Positions 34,396-46,360 of a stretch of DNA of 64,000 nt are shown here, piece by piece (positions within the stretch are counted from its first letter, which is position 1; each line of letters starts with the position of its first letter). This DNA comes from Isoetes taiwanensis (taxonomy: Eukaryota; Streptophyta; Lycopodiopsida; Isoetales; Isoetaceae): positions 9,439,426-9,503,425 of the forward strand of contig JAJEKV010000036.1 of assembly GCA_021234155.1 (NCBI GenBank), written 5' to 3'. A program made the translations under genes and the position numbers. The notes under the pieces are model-generated. The model was not told where the DNA came from. It searched no databases and worked only from the letters and a program-made list of their open reading frames with translations.

Positions 34396-34719
34396 GCTTG
34401 CAAAAAAAGAATACTTATCATCCTTAATCTGGTTCAGAGCATTGAGTTGTTTGCTCTGCACATAATTATCTCAACCTCTAGAATTATTTCATCATTATTT
34501 TTGTTCATAAAAATTGTTTCATGCTTATTTCATTCAAACAACTACCTAGCTAAATAGTATATCTGATACAAAGTAAGAGATACTCATATTGTTGTAAACC
34601 AGTACAATTACATACCTTTTTCAATCCCACAATATACGTGGCTTCATGCTTGCACAAAAAAATTACTTATCATCCGGTTCAAAGCATTGAGTTGTTTGCT
34701 CTGCACATAATTATCTCAA
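34288..34719. repeat. Tandem duplication covering exon 1 of the 31.3-34.4 kb gene
   Basis: 34288-34474 and 34542-34719 share CTACCTAGCTAAATAGTATA, GTACAATTAC, CGTGGCTTCATGCTTGCA and GTTTGCTCTGCACATAATTA in the same order. Each carries a version of the MKPRI exon; in the outer copy the frame is broken (MKPRILWD then stop), so the inner copy is the usable one. Confidence 0.75.
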
Positions 34720-35211
34720 AAATTGCTTCAAAAGTGCTAGAGTCGAAATTTGCTAAAAAACCCAGGATAATACATTTCCTTCTTGTTTTTTTGGTGATAA
34801 GAAGCTGTATGAATGTGGAAGAGAACAAATGCAGGTACTCAACCACGAAATCAAACAACCTCCTTCCATCATCATGGACCATTCTGAATTGAGGGAACAC
34901 TTGCCGCCAAGCAAAATTCGAACCTGGAAAAACTGAATGCAAGCAAAATCGGGGCTGCAGAGATCGCGCGAAATAAGACCATTATTCTCCTCCGAAAACC
35001 CTAAACTAACTGCTCGTAAAACATAGTTGACACTAAACAACAAAATACAATTCTCATTCGACCCTTTTTAATTAATATAACATGGCATACAAGACAAATC
35101 ATAAAGATGCAAAAAACAAAATTTGTTTGCCCACTACCTTTCTAATTACTAACATCTATGCCTTACGTGGAATAATAAGGAATCCTAGTCATCAATCCTT
35201 ATACAGCCCTT

Positions 35212-36837
35212 CTATGACCTCAAAATATCCCTAATGCCAAACAATGCATCCACATCCTCATGAGTATGTCCAGGCATTAAGAACCCTAAATTCACTCTTT
35301 CAAAGACACCCACAACTGTTAAATAAGATAGGAATGAGAACATATACCTGTTTTTATTCTGTCCAGCACAATTGTCAAGTTGGAGGAGGAGCTTTGGTGG
35401 TAGATCTCGAGGTTGGGGACGTGAACTTGAGGCTCCAACATGTTCAGAAGCACCTGACTTCCTAAACCTTGCCTTAGTAAACTTCTCTAAATTATTAGGC
35501 TTTCTATCGGCTACCACCTCCAGGGTTGTGGAGGTCACCAGAATAACCATTCTCATAGTTCCTCAAGCACCTCATCACACTTCCAATATGAAAATCAGGA
35601 CCATCACTCCACAATTGCGAACTAAAATGGCCATAATAAATTGGCACTGAGCCATGCACTATTGCACCTGTCAGAGAGACTTGCAAAGGATAAGCTCTAT
35701 TGATTTGCTTGGGTATGTAACTATACTATGGCAAACAAGTCTTCGATTGATCCATCTTGTCATGTATAATACAAACATAGTTATTGGGTTCCAAACATGA
35801 TAATGTTCTCCATATCCAATAAGTGGATCTACATGATAGTTGGTCTGTCATGTGATCTTTCATTTGCTCCCTTATCTTAGTCCTTAAGCTTGGTTGCTTG
35901 GTCTTATCCAGAATCTCTTTCAATTTAGCACGCAAGTTGCACTTTGCAAAGTTGTTCGAAGTGTCTATAGTGACATGCTTGAAGTGCTTGCTCCATAGTC
36001 TACTGAAGCTGGGTTGAGATATTGCAGGTACTTGTAGTTCTCGAAGCAAAGCATTCACTTCCTCCAATATGCTCTTCTGGGTACAATGGGATGGCAATCT
36101 CTTCTCGACAACTATTTTTCCCTGTTGATCTTTCCTACTTTTATGTGGCATATTCTCAACATTGAATTCAACATATTTTTCAAAAACCTCCCTCGCAGCC
36201 AGGATCCTAGAAGTTGGCCTCAACATGCCATTATTTCCATGTAATGCAATTTTGCTCCCCTTTGCATGATTTGCTTGCCAATTTTGCCAAGATGAAATTG
36301 GAATGCCATGAATATGTATCCATGCAACTTTACATATCCATGTCCCTAGCAGTGGGTATTTTTTTTTCTTTGGATTTTTTTTCATCTTGAAGTGCAAGCT
36401 CATCCTCTTCTCATCACAAGTATACTCTTGCTTCCACCAATTCATCAATTTCAAATTTATGAACACGATTAGCCCAACAACATTCCATTCCCCTTACCTT
36501 AGTCAGAACTTCACGTGAACAATCACTACTTGACTTGGACCTCTTGCTAGGATAATGTTTCACCACTGAGTGTGCCCTCTTCTCTAAAAATGTGGTCCTG
36601 GCAGCTATTGGAGGTGCATTAAGAAAATCAGTGTCATCCACAACCTCTGTGCTCTGGTAAAAAGAATTCTCCTATAAATTCAATGCAGGCTATAGGCCAT
36701 GGCATGATGCATGGAACCTCCAATTGTTTAATACAAGCAGTGCAATCCTGGTGATTTGACCCTTTTTCCTTCCATTTTTCTTCTAAACTTGTTATGGCCA
36801 CACCCACTTTATCCTCTCCTAACCTTTCATCACACAA
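35212..36837 (-). pseudogene. DUF7869-like transposase-family protein, N-terminal and catalytic parts (copy B)
   Basis: Frames at 36837-36634, 36641-36414, 36466-35726, 35686-35504 and 35556-35212 line up with copy C at the right edge. VENMPHKSRK pairs with AETMPYRSKS, REQMKDHMTDQLSCRS pairs with IKRKSHMTAQFSCRS, and FHIGSVMRCLRNYEN pairs with FHVGSLNHAIKTLED. The catalytic core LLLQLDNCAGQNKNRYMFSF and LGFLMPGHTHEDVDALFG carries the DN..GQNKN and GHTxxDxD acidic residues expected of an RNase H-like integrase fold. Frame changes break it. The C-terminal part seen in copies A and C is not visible after 35212; the 31.3-34.4 kb gene follows instead. Confidence 0.7.
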
Positions 36838-39800
36838 AGTAAAACTGTCTTGATGAAAAGATTTTTTTGATTTTTTTTTGTTATAATGTTATTTTTCTAC
36901 ACGAGATATAGAGCAAGACACAAAAAACCACATCTCAATTTGAACTCTGTGAAGGAAGATAGAGCAATTCAAACATGACAGGGTCAAAACTGTCATCTGC
37001 CTTCTGAGAAACAATACTGGTTCCCAGAAAGCAGTTGTGATATAAAAACAAGAACTTTCAGAAGGAGATCAATTTTGAGTCCAAATTTGGCATATAAGTA
37101 ATTCACGAGATCCTCCATCCTATAAAAATATTTGTTGAATTTGAATTTGATGTTTTGACTTTTACTTCTATTTTCAATTTTAGGGAATTTATATAAATGC
37201 TTTTCGTACTTGACCCCCTTGGGTTTGCTAGAGCATAACTCACAAGAATGGGAGCTGATACATTTTTGTGTATTTTTCATGTGAAGCATGACTGCCACAC
37301 ATGAACTTCTAGAAAGGGTTTGGCTAGTTTTTGTGTTCTTGATTTTATATGATTTTTTTTGTGAACCTTCAAAATGCCCTTTAATGGTCCATCATGGGAC
37401 AGGTCTAGTGTTAAGATGCTATTAGATTGAAATCATTTCGTTTACCATGGCGTATGCGAAAGTTAGCCGAACCACTGACAAATCGACAGCACTTCAGCCC
37501 TTTCCCGCCATGCTCATTAGTTTTGTTAGGGCATAGTCTATGGAGGAATAGAGCTTTCACCACAAAAACCACATTTGAAAAAACTACAGCATCAGAGCTG
37601 GGTACAAACTTCCTGATGCTCGTCTCTATTTTTTTGATAAGGAAGCAAATGTTCCAATGGTGAACATTTCTCGTCATTAAAAGGTAAAAATAGTTTTTCT
37701 TCTTGGAGTTGATTATGGCGCTTCCAACAAAACTATTTCAAAAAACAAAGTGCATTCCACAACAATTGCTTGTGGGTTTTATTATTTTGAAAATTTACGC
37801 TCTGAAACTAAAGACGAACTAAGAATGGTAGAGTGGAACTAAAGATGGCACGATACGTATGCGATTTCTTTAGTTAGTACAACATGTATTTATTGTTCAC
37901 TGTCCATTGTCTATTCTGCAGTTTATCTATCCTTAGTCTTTTCACTTTAAAGGTTTGTGATGATGACTTCACGCCATCCCAAGGCCAACGGGCAACCCTT
38001 TGATGCGTCAGCATCTTGTTTCACTCTATATTCGTTACCTTTGGAAGTTTTTCAGTCATCAGGTTTTTTGGAGAAAATTTATTTATTTTGGTGTGGATGG
38101 CAAGCAAGATAGCAGAAACAAAGGCTCATTAAGTTTCTTATGTTTCTCTTGCTTTACCAGTTAATTGGCCAAAGAGGAGCCGTTGAGAAACGCAGGTTGG
38201 GGGGAGGAGATGACGAGCAGGAGAGGAACCCAGGGGCGGGCGATTTAGGTAGCAAGAATATGGTGTGGAGGATTTACAAGAGGAAAATTTGGCTATTTGT
38301 GGGTTCAAATCCCACGTTCACAGTGTGCTGTAGATTCAATTTCTTTAGATTCACTCTGCACAAAGCTAGGTAAGCTTGAGCAGATGTTTTTAGTTTGTGC
38401 GGAGTTGCAGACCATTGGAGGCTGTCATACTTGACATTAAGTCAGAGCCATCTGCAAACCCGTTTCTGATTTTGATAATCGCTCTCTCTAATATTCATCT
38501 CTTCTTTCAGCTGAGCTGACGGAGCTCATTCTCCTGAGCTTGTGAGAGCTTGTCGCCATGGAACAGTTTAGAACAGATTAGTGCTGCTCAAATCCCACAT
38601 TTCTATGGTAGTTTCTTCTGCAGAGGATGCTGTTTGCTGAGCTTCATGGTGAGCCCACTGCCATAGCCGGATGAGGGCAGAGGCCGGGTTCCATGGCCGG
38701 TTCAAGATAGAAGCCGGTTTGAGCATAGCCAAGGATGGGTTTTCCTGATTTGCTACCACGGTTTTGCATTTTGTACATATGTTTGTTTTGCATCTTGTAC
38801 GTACGTTTGTTTTGCACCATTGAAAGGTTCATTGGAGTGAAGGCAAAACAAAAATCCCAGGCCTTTGATTTGGCACAATGTAGGGTATATTCTGACCATC
38901 AATGGGTCGCAATAAAAGATGAAAACATCCCATAAATTTTATTCTGCGATTTTAGTTTGGTATTTGGGAATCAGTGGTTAGGACTATGATTTTGATGTCA
39001 TATTGTATGAAAAATGGTATATTTTGGCATGTTTGAGCAGCTTAATTGCATTTAGTGGTCACCTATTTTGGGCGGTTTTGGATGTTTTTTTTTTTGGCTA
39101 TTGTTAGGAGCTCGGATTTCTAGGACGTGGATAAGTCTTCATGCTGCTATGTATTTTTAGCGCAGAGCAGGGGCGAATTGTGCAGGGAGAGCATGGCCAG
39201 TTCTTGGAGCTGAATAGGGGAGATGTAGCTGTGGAAGGCATGCAGGCAATGCATTGGTAGGCATCAAAGGCATCAAAGGCGGGAGAGTAGGCGACCATTC
39301 CGAATCCAGATGAGACAGGGCAAAGCTTCTTGGTTTAGAATAGGGATTGCAAAGCTTCTTGCGGTGAGGCAGGGAGTGTGGGGAGCAGCGTAGGTTGTTT
39401 AATAGGGCGGCCATGGTTGTAGCGGAGGCAGCAAATGCCTGAAATCGGAGGCGCCCAAGAAGATCTGGGCCTCCTGCTGATGGATCCCATCTGATTTCTA
39501 GATTTCTTCATCAAATGCTCTTAGGAATGGTCGATGATGGCAGGCCATCAAATAGTAACATGCTCTTACAAATGTGATGGATCCCGGACAACCGTGGTCG
39601 ATGATGGAGTCTGTTGATGGGAGCAGATGGATGCCTGCCGGTTGTGACCATTGCGGCACAGGGGAGGGACGATTCCGGCGTATCCGGGATATGCATGGTC
39701 TGCGGACCTTTTCTTCAGTCACCATGAGTTCCATGGAGACCTTAGGAAATGGCAAGCCATTTTTTCTCCAAAAAGATGCTGGCCGCTGATCTGGCATCGT

Positions 39801-41156
39801 ACGCAGGATATGCTCCAGATCCACGGCTGGGATTCAACCTCACAAACATAAGCCATAATACCCGATTAAAGAGAATGTCTAAAGATATACAAGCACACTA
39901 TATTAGTTCTTTCAATATTTTATTCTTAGTATAAATTTACAATACAGAGTAATGAGTCATAAATTATATCCCATTAATTCGAAATTTTTATTCAAATAAC
40001 TTGAATCAATAGAATTGATTCTTCATTCAAAAAATAACTGAAATATTACTCAAAAAATGTTCTCCTTGTAAAGAAATGAGTTACCATAAAGATGCAAAGT
40101 AAGCCCTGATAAGCCAAGCTAGTGCACCTTATTGTGCATGATGCTCAATACCTGTTAAACATTTAGTCACTCATGTCTTTGTCACAAAGAAAATGAGTTG
40201 AACGGATAAGACGTTTTGATTCAATTCAATGGTTGCAGAAACACAAGTTATGCCGTACCTCTTTTATTGGCCACCCTTATTCGCATCTCATAACTTGATC
40301 CAGTGTCTTTATCAATATTATTTTGTGCAGGAAGTTCACAGTGCAAATATCCTCTTGATGCAGTAAGGTTTGATGACTACTTAAATAGATTGACCACTTA
40401 ACCTTCAAGATTTAGCAAGCCGTTTTGCAAGTAACAAACCTCCTATACTGCTGTGCAGCATAACCAAATGAAAGAAACAAAGAAAGACAATACCTCAATT
40501 GAACTCTGCATAGATATCCATTCCCCGAACTTCGAAATACCTGAAGCTTCCCTAGATATCCATTCCCTTGTGGCATCAGCAAATGCATTTTCACCGTGTT
40601 CCATCAATTTTCTTTTGTTTCCTTACTTGCTTTTTGTTCTCTCTTTTTGCTTAGGAAGCAGATCAGTCTAATGTTCATGCAAGTTCAATGGCTTGCAAGC
40701 ATAATAGAGTTGGCAACAGCTCAATGATCTAAAGCCGTGGAGAATTTAACAAGATAAAGGGCAGGTGATATTTTACTCAGCATGAAAATGCTCTGAAGAT
40801 AAAGCAATAACAAACTTATTTTGCAGATAGGAGTTTGGACAGGGTGAAGGATCAAAGTATGTAGAAGGTTGGAACCGGCAATCTACCAAGCTTACCCCCC
40901 CTCACCAAGCTGATATAAGTGCATTTATAATGCCATTGTCTGCTTTGGGCTGAATAGAAATTCCACTCACAAAATGTTGGATCGAAGTTTACGTGGTTCC
41001 TACCCAGTCGTAGACCTGGAGAAGCAAAGCAAACATCTATAAAAATACAAAAACCCAACTGTGAAGTTTAATAATATAAAGCCACTTTCATAAATACAGA
41101 GAAACTAAGCACTTACATTTTTAAGAATCAAATTTCCAAGATTACATGGTAATCTC
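36838..41156. other. Long non-genic stretch
   Basis: No frame with recognisable similarity in 4.3 kb. Noted items: a block near 37987 shared with 15131; GTGGGTTCAAATCCCAC near 38303, which looks like a tRNA T-arm but stands alone; a short repeat of TTTGTTTTGCA near 38780; GC-richer sequence at 39100-39850. The 3' flank of the mTERF gene lies at 40850-41156. Confidence 0.5.
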
Positions 41157-42689
41157 TCAGAAAATCATCTCTACTGCTTCGCCATCATCATCTTCACTGT
41201 TACAAATGTCACCTTCCTCTTTTGTGACTGTTGGCACTGGGACAAGTCCTCCCATAATGAAGTTCAGTTCATCAATTTCTGAACATTGAGCGCCCATACT
41301 AAGCCTTTCTTCAAACTTTGCATCACTACAGTTCAATAACCACGTTAGACTGCAAGTAATGCCCTTTAATTTAATCTGTTCAAAGCGGGGTTTTATTCGT
41401 CTGTCCAGGCTATAAGTGAAGTAGGCTGGAAAATTCACAAGCTCTTGCAATGGTCTTTTCATCTCATTTGTGAAGTACAACAAGTTTTCTTTCAACATTC
41501 CATCCGCGTCTACAATAAGGATATGTGGACAAGCAAGTACCATGCTTTTGCAATCCTCAACTCTAAAACCTCCAAACGATATAAGAAAATCTATTCTCCT
41601 CATTGCTACTTCTTCGGTAATAAGTAGTGCCTGAGGCAATCTCTCAATAACTTGAGCAAATTCTTGGGTCGAGATATTAAGTTGCTGTTGGAACCATGCC
41701 ACTTTCCTGAACACATTTGTACCTATACTTATCATTAACACATCTGGAAAGTGCGTGATAATGGCTGGCAACATTTCTTTCCGGACTCCAATCTTCTGAA
41801 TACATTCAACATTTGGTTTAATTTGTTCTTCCAAATCACGAGTTAATAAATATGGATGTTTCTCAATGATCTTGGCTACAGCTTCTTTGTCAATTCCAAG
41901 ATCAATAAGGTAATCCAGTTTGGGCTTTATATTATTTCCAACTCTCATTCCAAGAATTTCAGGGCACTCAAGAACAATTGGCGCAACAACCTTTATGTCA
42001 AGTCCGCAGCTAACGAGGTAGCCTATTGAAGTACTCATGGTGCCTTCAAGACGAAATCCTAAGACATCTGGATACTTCAAAAGAACCCTGCACACAGAAA
42101 GCCTTGGTATGCCTAAGCCCTGTAAAAACCTTACTGCAGGCTCCAGATCAATGGCAACACTGGAATGCAGAACCATAGGGTATTTTCTAAGCACTTGGGG
42201 TAAAGTAACTCTTGTTACTCCCAGGCTTTCCAAATACTCAATTACAGGCATCATATTCTTCTTTACACTGCAGCATACCATGAGGGGATAAGCATTTATG
42301 TTCTCTTTTGTAAGACCAAGGGCTAATAGAAATTCCAGGCGTTCCTTCACGATGTCAATTGTAGTTGGAAGTTCCACATTTTCATATTCACTGGTATCAA
42401 TTCCTTCATCTTCCAAGTATTTCAAAACTTCTTCACGGCCAGGTTTGACGGCTCCTTCATCCTGGATTACTCCCCAAGTTAAAGAAGGCCTCTTCACCGG
42501 CTCCTTGAATTTAGCTTTGGATGAGAAATACCTTATAGCTTTGGATGAGAAGTACGAGCTGTTCCTTGCATCCGATCTCTGATATCCAGCTGCACTCCAT
42601 ATCCGCCCTAAGTGTCGAGGAAGTCGTGCTTGCAATCTGAACATTCCCATTACATTATTAGGGGTTTGAGGTCTCAACGCAGAATGCAT
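41157..42689 (-). CDS. MTERF4: mTERF-domain protein, mTERF4/RUG2/BSM-like, intact, 510 residues, single exon
   Basis: mTERF proteins are helical-repeat nucleic-acid-binding proteins of chloroplasts and mitochondria. The plant mTERF4 (BSM, RUG2) clade is needed for plastid group II intron splicing and organelle transcript handling. The first 60 or so residues are Arg/Ser/Ala-rich and nearly lack acidic residues, fitting a transit peptide. Then tandem mTERF repeats run from about residue 110 to 420, each with the L.xxP.xL or YPxVLxxxx signature: YPLMVCCSVKKNMMPVIEYL, YPMVLHSSVAIDLEPAVRFL, YPDVLGFRLEGTMSTSIGYL, CPEILGMRVGNNIKPKLDYL, HPYLLTRDLEEQIKPNV. The tail FPAYFTYSLDRRIKPRFEQI with GITCSLTWLLNCSDAKFEER is the hallmark end of this clade, followed by an acidic C-terminus. 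YFSSKAIRYFSSKAK is a small internal duplication in the transit region. No break is seen. Orthology is by remembered resemblance. Confidence 0.88.
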   Translation of the reverse strand: MHSALRPQTPNNVMGMFRLQARLPRHLGRIWSAAGYQRSDARNSSYFSSKAIRYFSSKAKFKEPVKRPSLTWGVIQDEGAVKPGREEVLKYLEDEGIDTSEYENVELPTTIDIVKERLEFLLALGLTKENINAYPLMVCCSVKKNMMPVIEYLESLGVTRVTLPQVLRKYPMVLHSSVAIDLEPAVRFLQGLGIPRLSVCRVLLKYPDVLGFRLEGTMSTSIGYLVSCGLDIKVVAPIVLECPEILGMRVGNNIKPKLDYLIDLGIDKEAVAKIIEKHPYLLTRDLEEQIKPNVECIQKIGVRKEMLPAIITHFPDVLMISIGTNVFRKVAWFQQQLNISTQEFAQVIERLPQALLITEEVAMRRIDFLISFGGFRVEDCKSMVLACPHILIVDADGMLKENLLYFTNEMKRPLQELVNFPAYFTYSLDRRIKPRFEQIKLKGITCSLTWLLNCSDAKFEERLSMGAQCSEIDELNFIMGGLVPVPTVTKEEGDICNSEDDDGEAVEMIF

Positions 42690-43390
42690 TCAGTTTCCAT
42701 GTGTCCTGAATTCACTGTTTCCTCAGGGTTTTAAGGGTTTTAGTCTATGCAGTTAAAATATGCCCATTTTTTACTACCAGGTAAAATTGGATACAACGCG
42801 GCACCCGTTATCCACCTACTTTTGTGTCACGTGTTCCCCCACTTTGTCCATTGTTTCCTCTGCTCTTTATTTTTCAATCGTACTCAACGACTTTGATTCA
42901 TGTAGATTTTAATAATTTTGGCAATATAATTGCAATACTTTCTGTTCCATCTAGCATTAGATGCTTTGTTTGCAAAAACAAGGTGCTACGCACGAGGGGT
43001 TGCCTTCGTTGGCCCTGGTGTTTGCATGTTCTTTGTTTCGTTGTTTCATGTTGATTGAGGTAGGCAGCCGTTATGGATTAGTTGTTGGAGGTTATTGGAG
43101 GTTGTCAAAGAGATAAACCCTTGTTTGATGGTTGGTTGGGAATATTGCCTGGATTCTGAGTTCATATTGAAGAATATTGTCTAGATTCTTGCGTCGTTTG
43201 CACACAATATTTTTGAACTATTATTTTTTATTTTTCCTTTTTTTTTTGCTTTAGTGTATTCTTTGCTTCTGACCTATTGGAACGATTGAGGTTGTGAATA
43301 TACGTAATTTTGAATATACAATATCTAATAGTGGTTAACATGTCCAAGTTTATTACCATGGTAGAGCTGTGAAAATGAGCTAGAATATCT
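42690..43390. promoter_or_regulatory. Upstream region of the mTERF gene
   Basis: AT-rich, no coding frame of note. It holds the presumed promoter of the minus-strand mTERF gene next to 42690. No specific motif could be assigned. Confidence 0.3.
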
Positions 43391-43439
43391 AGTCTTAGGG
43401 ACCATCTTCATGATCTCTCATGTTAGCAGACTTTAAAGA

Positions 43440-44110
43440 ATGAATGAATACCTTCTAAAATTCAAAGAAATCAAAGATCAATTAGCTAATGTAGATGAGA
43501 AGATGGAAGATAAAGAAATGCTCACACCTATATATATAAAGAATTACTTCCTGCCTACTCAAATCTTGTTACAGCCCCCAAAGTTTAGCAATAACCGTCT
43601 TATTGTGGGGACAATTTCTGCCTTCCTGTTGTATGGAGGATCAAAACTAAAGAGAAAGAGGCTTTTTCAACTACATTTTTTAGAATGCAAAGAAGCAGAA
43701 GAAGTCTTGGGAAAACGAAAAGGCAGCAAGGAAAGAGGATTCAAACACCTCTTTCAAGAATTCTGATCAAGAAATGAGCAATTCCAAGGATAAAATCTAG
43801 AAAGAACATCAGGCAGTTCAAAAATTGTGGGAAGACTAGTAGAGACTGTTGTTCAAAATGAGAGCGGCAATTGCATCATGGAAGAACTCAAGAAGAAAGC
43901 AATGGTGAATGCCACCCAGTAGAAGCCGATGGCATTTGCAGCCAATCCCTTTATAATGAAAGTGGAAAAGGGGCCAAGAGCAGCTGGTATCTTGACTCTG
44001 AAGCCACCTACCAGATGACAGCAAGAAAACTCGCTTTTCAAACATGATATGTATGATGTCATGTGTCTCTTGTGGACAACTCTTCTGACATATCAAAGGA
44101 AAAGAAGAAG
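43440..44110 (+). pseudogene. Ty1/copia gag-protease relic
   Basis: MNEYLLKFKEIKDQLANVDE with KMEDKEML is the UBN2 part of copia gag. Further on, in shifting frames, there is a zinc-knuckle-like NCGKTSRDCC and then WYLDSEATYQMTAR, which matches the protease start where an active copy reads D-S-G-A; here the Gly is Glu. Several stops and shifts. Nothing of integrase or reverse transcriptase follows. It is older than the copia element at 56-61 kb. Confidence 0.65.
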
Positions 44111-44823
44111 TTCCTTTTTAGGTCAATAATAAAGATGTAAAATTAATAGATCTTGTTATTTTATACGAAAAGGACATGCGAATCCAAAATTTGAGTATTT
44201 CTGTGCTAGAGTGGGTCCAAGCATTTTATATCTTTCCCTCTATTTTCTCGGATCGTGAGTCAAGAACACCAAGAATACAACTCAAACAAAAGAATTTCAT
44301 TACACATTTAAAATAAAGTTGTCGTCTGAAAAGAATTTCTATTGATAAATGAGATAGTTACGCTGTATTTTACATCGGACGAAGAGACCATGGCAGTCTT
44401 GCTGTCACTACAGTTACATCATCATGGAAGGTGGTCCACCTTATAGAAAGAACTCCTAGGACTTGTTCTAGCCTTCTATAGACTCTGGGGGCAACCTGAA
44501 GAACGTGAAAAGCCTCATGAGGAGGTGCCTCGTGAGCCACCCGCTAGCTTGTCCAACCAATTTCTCCACCCTCCTCTCGTATATTTTCATCAATCGCCGG
44601 GTCGAATATGCTTGTTCCCCAACCTCCGTGGATGTCATGCAATTGCCTGCAGGATCCTTTGAGCTTTCTGGAGTTTTAAAATCTTCTTCCTCTCTTCCTC
44701 ATGCCTTGAGGTCCCATAGTGCCTGCAATCAAAGAGCAAGCTTATCTCAAAGCCTTGATAAGAGTGTAGCCTGAGCGGGATCTGTGTCATGTCCCCTGCC
44801 ATCTAGAACAGAGAGAGTCCATG
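44111..44823. other. Non-genic stretch beside the CACTA element
   Basis: No supported frame. It looks like older decayed sequence into which the CACTA element inserted. The ATT target copy ends it at 44824-44826. Confidence 0.35.
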
Positions 44824-44839
44824 ATTCACTACAAGGAAC

Positions 44840-45430
44840 AGTCGACGTTCAACGACGTCCAGACGTTGAACAACGATGTCAAGTCGTCGAACAATGACGT
44901 CAACGTCGTTGACGTCGTTGAACGTCCTCGCGACGTCGTTCATCGACGATGCCCAGGGCTGACGTGTCGCGAGGCCAGCGTGGCATGGTCCTTTTGCCAA
45001 GCCGCACGCGCTTTAGACTGGCCCACCATGCCCGCGTGGCGCGGTGCTTGTGGACAAGCCGCATCCGGCAGACCGACACGCCCGCTAGTCGTCGATAAAC
45101 GGCGGCGTGTAGAGCCGACGCGGTCGTGTGGGCCACCGCATAGTGTCGCGTTGCCGGCACGCCGGTGGTAGAACGCCGGCCGACGCCGATAAACGACGCC
45201 GCAAGCCGACGCGTTTACCATGCCCGCAAGGCACGCAGTCCGGCTGGACAAGCCGGCACGCCGGCGTTCCGACACGTCCGCTTTGTCGCCGATGAACGAC
45301 GACGTATAGAGCCGACGCGGCGTCCGCCCGGCCGCGGGCATGGTGCCGCTGCCAAGCCGGCACGCTTACGCGGCTAGACACGCCATCTAGACGCCGTTCA
45401 TCGACGCCGCGATAGCGCCGACGTGTTTAC
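44840..45430. repeat. Left subterminal array of CGTCG-n-CGACG palindromes
   Basis: Units such as CGACGTTCAACGACGTC, CGTCGTTGACGTCGTTGAAC, CGTCGTTCATCGACGATG, CGTCGATAAACGGCG and CGCCGTTCATCGACGCCG recur in a very CpG-rich background. In CACTA elements subterminal repeats bind the TnpA-type protein and serve as methylation-sensitive sites. The spurious long frames on both strands here follow from the base composition. Confidence 0.8.
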
Positions 45431-46360
45431 CATGCTCGCGGGCACGCCGCATATAATGAAATTTTAACGCGTCGCCTTTGACGTGTCCTCAACGTGGCAT
45501 ACGAAAAATTTAAACATAAAACAAGATCCGATCTATCTATCCTCAAGAAAAAGTAGGGCGTATCCGATGGCGATAACCCGGCAAGTGTTGAATCCTTCCG
45601 GATGTTGAAGGATTTGGTCGCTTGTGCGTGAGGTAGGCTCTAGCTAGTTCAAGGCGCAGCCATCACCACGGTCAAGACCGATAAAGGGAAAGAGATGCAA
45701 GGGAAAGCGAAAACTCGGATCATCAAAATCGGTGAAAAAACTTTCCAATCGATCAATCCAAAGACCGCCAGAGAGCCCGAAAAAAAGAGGTTAAAGATTG
45801 TTCACGTTGTGTCTGACGTGTCCTCGAATGATGACCAGAAGACTCCGCAGGATACATTGGCTATGCATTTCCCAGGCATACCATCATAGGTTGACCAAGA
45901 TGTTTTTTGAAGCCAATAAAAATATCAATAAAAATGTTCTTGTATACATTTGCTTTGAATATATTTTAGATTTAATATATTACACTTCTGTTATATAAAA
46001 GACAAAAATACTCTTTTTTTTTTTTTTAAGTGTCAGCATGACTTATGTTTAAACTGTTATATTCAATGGTTGGTGAGCTCAATGGTTGTCTACATTATTT
46101 ATTTATTTTTCTTATACCACGCTTAGCAAAATAACAAGCCTTAGTAAGCCGTGCCTGAAAACGATTTCCTCACAAAAATATATACAAAACTTCTCTTAGG
46201 AAATGAAACAAAAAATCCAACGCATAATCAGTTACCAAATCAAGCTGCCCACTTGGGTGCACAAGCACGAAATGAAATGCCAGTCTCAAGGACTTTCTTA
46301 TCTAACCAATCTACACTATCTTGAGAGCCAACTACATCCACCACAGAAATATCTGGTGGA

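Noticed and set aside
37411-37677. Overlapping 78- and 88-codon frames on both strands
   Set aside because: Mirror-image frames with no motif, splice sites or neighbours; expected by chance in 4 kb.
38300-38320. GTGGGTTCAAATCCCAC, a perfect tRNA T-arm/B-box look-alike
   Set aside because: No acceptor stem, D-arm or anticodon arm can be folded around it and no A-box lies at the right distance, so neither a tRNA nor a SINE is supported.
44821-45381. Long frames on both strands (up to 133 codons)
   Set aside because: They fall in the CpG-rich palindrome array of the CACTA end, where stop codons are rare by composition; the products are low-complexity Arg/Ala runs.
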